Below are positions 60,956 to 64,000 of a DNA stretch of 64,000 nucleotides, one piece after another. Every line of letters begins with the position of its first letter. Within the stretch, counting starts at the first letter, position 1. A model generated the notes under the pieces. The model made no database searches and was not told the origin of the DNA. It saw nothing but the letters and a program-made list of their open reading frames with translations. A program made the position numbers and the translations under genes. The stretch comes from Coriobacteriia bacterium (GTDB taxonomy: Bacteria > Actinomycetota > Coriobacteriia > Anaerosomatales > JAAXUF01), in NCBI GenBank assembly GCA_013336165.1, contig JAAXUF010000001.1, positions 1 to 64,000 of the forward strand, written 5' to 3'.

Positions 60956-62740
60956 TCAGGCAAGCTTCTCGGAAAGCTCCACCCAGAGGTCCTCGAGGTC
61001 GGAGATCTGCTGTCTGGCTTCCTGAAGGCGGCCTTGGATGTCACCCAAGGCGATGTAGTCTGAAGGATTCGCCGCCTCCATCTCGTCGCGGATGGCATCC
61101 GCTTTTGTGCCCAGCGTGTCCAGCTTGCGCTCAACAGACGCGAGTTGCTTCTTGAGGGCGTATTCGTCGGCTCGCAGGAGTGAAGGTCGGGGCTGCGCAT
61201 TCGGTTTTGCGAGCTTCGCCTTCACGCGCCCCTGATCGCGTTCGTCTACGAGGCGCAGGTACTCGTCAACGCCGCCCGGCACGTGCACGACTCTGCCGTC
61301 GACAATCGCGAACTGATCATCGGTGACGCGTTCCATCAGGTAGCGGTCATGGGTGATGAGCAGGAGGGTGCCGGGCCACGTGTCCAGAAGGCTTTCCACG
61401 ACTGCGAGCATGTCGATGTCTAGGTCGTTGTCTGGCTCATCCAAGATGAGGACGTTTGGCTTGTCCAAGAGGATGAGCATCAGCTGAAGACGGCGCTTCT
61501 GTCCGCCGGACAAGTCAGATACCGGTGTGGACAGGTGTGCAGTCTCGAATCCGAGCCGTTCCAGCAGCTGGGCGGGCGTTATCTCTCGGCCATCGATTTC
61601 GTAGCGAGTCTTGTAGTGCGAGAGAACCTCGCGGACTCGGGAGTTGCCCAGCTCATTCAGTTCGTCCAGGTGTTGCGACAGAATCGCGAACTTGACGGTC
61701 TTGCCGATCTTCACGTGACCGGAAGTCGGTATGACGGAGCCTTGGATGATGTTGAGTAGCGTCGTTTTGCCCGCTCCGTTCTCGCCCAGAATGCCAAACC
61801 TGTCTCCAGGGCCGATACGCCACGTGACATCATCGATGACAGTCTTGTCGCCGAGGCGCTCGGTCACGTCCACAAGGTCGACAACCTGCTTGCCCAGACG
61901 AGACATCGCTGACCGTTTGAGCTCAAGGGAGTTGCGCACCGGCGGCTCGTCGGCGATGAGTGCACGCGCCGTCTCCACGTGGAACTTGGGCTTGGTCGCA
62001 CGGGCACGAGCGCCGCGCGAGAGCCAAGCGAGCTCCTTGCGCATGAGGTTCTTGCGCTTCTGCTCGGCGGTTTGGGCGGCCTCCTCCCGTTCGACGCGCT
62101 GGAGCACATAGGCCGAGTATCCGCCCTCGAACTGCTCCACCAGCCCGTCGTGCACCTCCCACATACCTAAGCAGACTTCATCGAGAAACCACCGGTCGTG
62201 GGTGACCACGAGAAGCGCGCCTGACTTTTTCGTCCAGCGCTGCTTGAGGTGCTCGGCGAGCCACGCGATAGCTCGAACGTCGAGGTGGTTGGTGGGCTCG
62301 TCGAGCATGAGCACGTCGCAGTCTCCGACGAGCACGCGGGCGAGATCCACTCGGCGTCGCTGTCCGCCGGAAAGCTCGCCGATTGGGCCATTCCAGGGGA
62401 TGTCTTCGATGAGGCCGTGGATGATGTTGCGGATCCGGGCGTCGGAGGCCCACGTGTGTTCCGGCACGTCGCCAACAACCGCGTGGGCGACGGTTTCTTC
62501 GGGATTGAGAGCGTCGGCCTGCCGAAGCATGCCGAAGGTAGTCCCTCGGCGCCTCATGACGCGTCCGGTATCGGGCTCGAACGCACCCGCGAGCAGCGAG
62601 AGGAGCGATGACTTACCGTCGCCGTTGCGGCCGACAATGCCGATCCGGTCACCGTCGTTGATTCCGAGTGTGACCGAGTCGAAGACCGTCTTGGCCGGAT
62701 ATTCCAGATGGACGTTCTCACATCCGAGCAGAAACGCCAC
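60956..62740 (-). CDS. ABC-F family ATPase (Uup-like)
   Basis: Two ABC ATPase domains on one chain with no membrane segments. Domain 1 has GRNGDGKSSLL, LSGGQRRRVDLARVL and LMLDEPTNHLD. Domain 2 has GENGAGKTTLL, LSGGQKRRLQLML and LILDEPDNDLD. An arm/linker rich in Arg/Lys lies between, and a C-terminal coiled coil (ALKKQLASVERKLDTLGTKADA) as in Uup. ABC-F proteins act on ribosomes; Uup has been linked to DNA or ribosome roles. Length 594. GTG start; divergent from the secreted protein. Confidence 0.9.
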   Translation of the reverse strand: MAFLLGCENVHLEYPAKTVFDSVTLGINDGDRIGIVGRNGDGKSSLLSLLAGAFEPDTGRVMRRRGTTFGMLRQADALNPEETVAHAVVGDVPEHTWASDARIRNIIHGLIEDIPWNGPIGELSGGQRRRVDLARVLVGDCDVLMLDEPTNHLDVRAIAWLAEHLKQRWTKKSGALLVVTHDRWFLDEVCLGMWEVHDGLVEQFEGGYSAYVLQRVEREEAAQTAEQKRKNLMRKELAWLSRGARARATKPKFHVETARALIADEPPVRNSLELKRSAMSRLGKQVVDLVDVTERLGDKTVIDDVTWRIGPGDRFGILGENGAGKTTLLNIIQGSVIPTSGHVKIGKTVKFAILSQHLDELNELGNSRVREVLSHYKTRYEIDGREITPAQLLERLGFETAHLSTPVSDLSGGQKRRLQLMLILLDKPNVLILDEPDNDLDIDMLAVVESLLDTWPGTLLLITHDRYLMERVTDDQFAIVDGRVVHVPGGVDEYLRLVDERDQGRVKAKLAKPNAQPRPSLLRADEYALKKQLASVERKLDTLGTKADAIRDEMEAANPSDYIALGDIQGRLQEARQQISDLEDLWVELSEKLA

Positions 62741-62882
62741 TGAACAGACCTCGATTCACGGACAGCAGGTGAGCACGAACGACACTATCGCACTGCCGGA
62801 GACCAAAGGATACCCACATGGGCGAGTAGGGCAGTGTCACGTCCGAAAGTGCGTCGGAATGGCACACGGAGGTCGTCTCTTT

Positions 62883-62891
62883 TGCTAGAGT
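62883..62891 (+). promoter_or_regulatory. Possible extended -10 promoter of the terminal gene
   Basis: TGCTAGAGT at 62883-62891 matches TGn plus TAGAGT, about 80 nt before the start codon of the secreted protein gene. No -35 is convincing. Confidence 0.3.
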
Positions 62892-62970
62892 TGACAGAAC
62901 AGGTCTGGGGGCCGCGCTGCATGAGATGGCGACACGGCGATGAAGCGTTTCGGCGAAGGGGGACGGCGTC

Positions 62971-64000
62971 ATGCATTTTGTGGGGGATACTGTGTGCGGA
63001 AAGAGTGGGGGCGCGAAGCGTGCGATGTTCGCGGTCGTCTTCGGAGCGATCTTGTTGGCCGCATTGCTGGTTCCGCAACTCGCGATGGCGGCTACGCCTC
63101 GGCTGGGTACGTCGCTTCCATCGATTTTTAGTCGCGGAACAATAGGATCGGTCGCTTCGCCGAGTCTGGGCACCATGTCTTCACTCAAGACGTTCTCGGC
63201 GGCGGGTGTTACTTCGAGTCACGAAGTCGCAGCGATGACGCTAGACTCGACATCAGGTTCCGGAGAAGTTCAGATTCCTTCGATGGGCAACTTTTTCTGG
63301 GTTGGCGACTATCTGTGTATTCAGGGGCTGGTCGGAAACGACCAGAGTTCCCCGGTGGGCATGGTCCGGCTGGCATTTACGGTGAAGTCCGCCGACACGA
63401 CCATAGCGACCGACACCGGTTGGGCGCTGATATACAATCTCGTGCCAGACAATATCGCGAGTTACACGGACTATATGACCCTACCCGTCCCTACGGGTAC
63501 GGCCGTCACCGTGTTTGTGAGCGCATTCGGAACCATTCCCACTGAGTATCCAACCGCCGTAGATCTCACACTCGTCGGGCGGACTGAGACGGTTATCAAT
63601 GGCCTTCGCGCATACTCGTGTTCGTTCCGTAACGATTCACGTGTGGCGGTGGAATCACCCGTAGCGGGAGGCTGGGAACTCAACTCGGCCGACGACCTCA
63701 TTGACACGCTGTTCGACTACGACGACGGTCTCGTGATCAACCCAGGCGAAACTTGGACTTCAGTGGTTCAGAGTACTTTCAACGATGTGCCGACGACTGT
63801 GGATACCTACGCGCAGGCGCTCCCGATCCCAGTGACAGACCTGCCCATCTATCGCTTCTTCAACAGGAACAACGGTAGCCACTTCTACACGGCGTCTGCC
63901 GGGGAGCGGGATACCGTCATTGCTCAATACAGCGCGACCTTCAGCTATGAAGGTCGCGCCTATGGCGTAAATACTACCAATCCATACAACAACGCTCCTC
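62971..64000 (+). CDS. Secreted protein with C-terminal DUF5648-like repeat, truncated by window end
   Basis: An ATG at 62971 after GGGGGA opens a frame that is still open at 64000 (343 complete codons). The first 45 residues form a signal peptide: basic start, hydrophobic core MFAVVFGAILLAALLV, cleavage near AMAA. The middle is a Ser/Thr-rich, probably beta-rich extracellular domain with few Cys. At the end, YRFFNRNNGSHFYTASAGERDTVI followed by YEGRAYGV matches the DUF5648 repeat seen in cell-surface and wall-associated proteins. Function and substrate are unknown. Confidence 0.85.
   Translation, partial: MHFVGDTVCGKSGGAKRAMFAVVFGAILLAALLVPQLAMAATPRLGTSLPSIFSRGTIGSVASPSLGTMSSLKTFSAAGVTSSHEVAAMTLDSTSGSGEVQIPSMGNFFWVGDYLCIQGLVGNDQSSPVGMVRLAFTVKSADTTIATDTGWALIYNLVPDNIASYTDYMTLPVPTGTAVTVFVSAFGTIPTEYPTAVDLTLVGRTETVINGLRAYSCSFRNDSRVAVESPVAGGWELNSADDLIDTLFDYDDGLVINPGETWTSVVQSTFNDVPTTVDTYAQALPIPVTDLPIYRFFNRNNGSHFYTASAGERDTVIAQYSATFSYEGRAYGVNTTNPYNNAP

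Noticed and set aside
62892-62970. Cyclic-di-GMP riboswitch before the secreted protein gene
   Set aside because: The leader lacks the conserved core of known c-di-GMP riboswitch classes as far as I can see by eye.
62834-63145. 103-codon and 63-codon frames before and over the start of the secreted protein
   Set aside because: They overlap a gene with a clear signal peptide and ribosome site and have no recognisable content.

Overview
This 64 kb window looks like chromosome from a high-GC, anaerobic actinobacterium, most likely class Coriobacteriia or a relative. The evidence is gene content and order. There is a dcw cluster without ftsA but with sepF. An actinobacterial-type integration host factor gene sits directly before gmk-rpoZ. 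GTG starts and 1-10 nt gene overlaps are common, MurE has a meso-DAP signature, and the energy genes are anaerobic (fused 2-oxoacid:ferredoxin oxidoreductase, a Tat-exported fumarate-reductase-like enzyme, NAD-type PyrDK). The species cannot be named from the sequence alone.

Layout. (1) 0.4-16.3 kb: cell division and wall operon mraZ-rsmH-ftsL-ftsI-murE-murF-mraY-murD-ftsW-murG-murC-murB-ftsQ-ftsZ. It starts at a promoter carrying three 10-bp-phased MraZ-type repeats and ends at a hairpin. (2) 16.4-25.0 kb: the usual post-ftsZ genes pgeF, yggS, sepF, proC, yggT, divIVA and yggU, with a complete phosphate operon (pstS-pstC-pstA-pstB-phoU) inserted between pgeF and yggS. (3) 25.0-30.2 kb: ileS behind a T-box riboswitch, then a DksA/TraR-type protein, lspA and an RluD-type pseudouridine synthase. 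(4) 30.2-41.1 kb: a full pyrimidine operon, pyrR-pyrB-pyrC-carA-carB-pyrK-pyrD-(small membrane protein)-pyrF-pyrE, behind a PyrR attenuator. (5) 41.1-50.4 kb: mihF-gmk-rpoZ and coaBC, separated by an inserted block: an alpha-oxoamine synthase with an operator-like palindrome at its promoter, a membrane GGDEF/HD protein with altered motifs, and korAB on the opposite strand. (6) 50.5-59.2 kb: an accessory region. A tRNA-Pro(GGG) gene is followed by a hipBA toxin-antitoxin unit bounded by direct repeats of the tRNA 3' end plus its terminator. Next come a PAS/GAF/SpoIIE phosphatase and a divergent tetR / fumarate-reductase-like pair bounded by a second, different pair of terminator-containing direct repeats. 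A 17-bp motif recurs three times at these junctions. (7) 59.3-64.0 kb: a DUF6323/DUF6179 pair, an ABC-F ATPase on the minus strand, and the start of a secreted protein with a DUF5648-like repeat that runs off the end.

The first 50 kb is mainly conserved housekeeping with well-defined RNA regulators. The most unusual signal is the repeat-punctuated accessory region at 50.5-59.2 kb, which reads like adjacent gene cassettes joined at tRNA/terminator sequences with no recombinase gene present. All protein names rest on motif recognition by eye; no database search was run.
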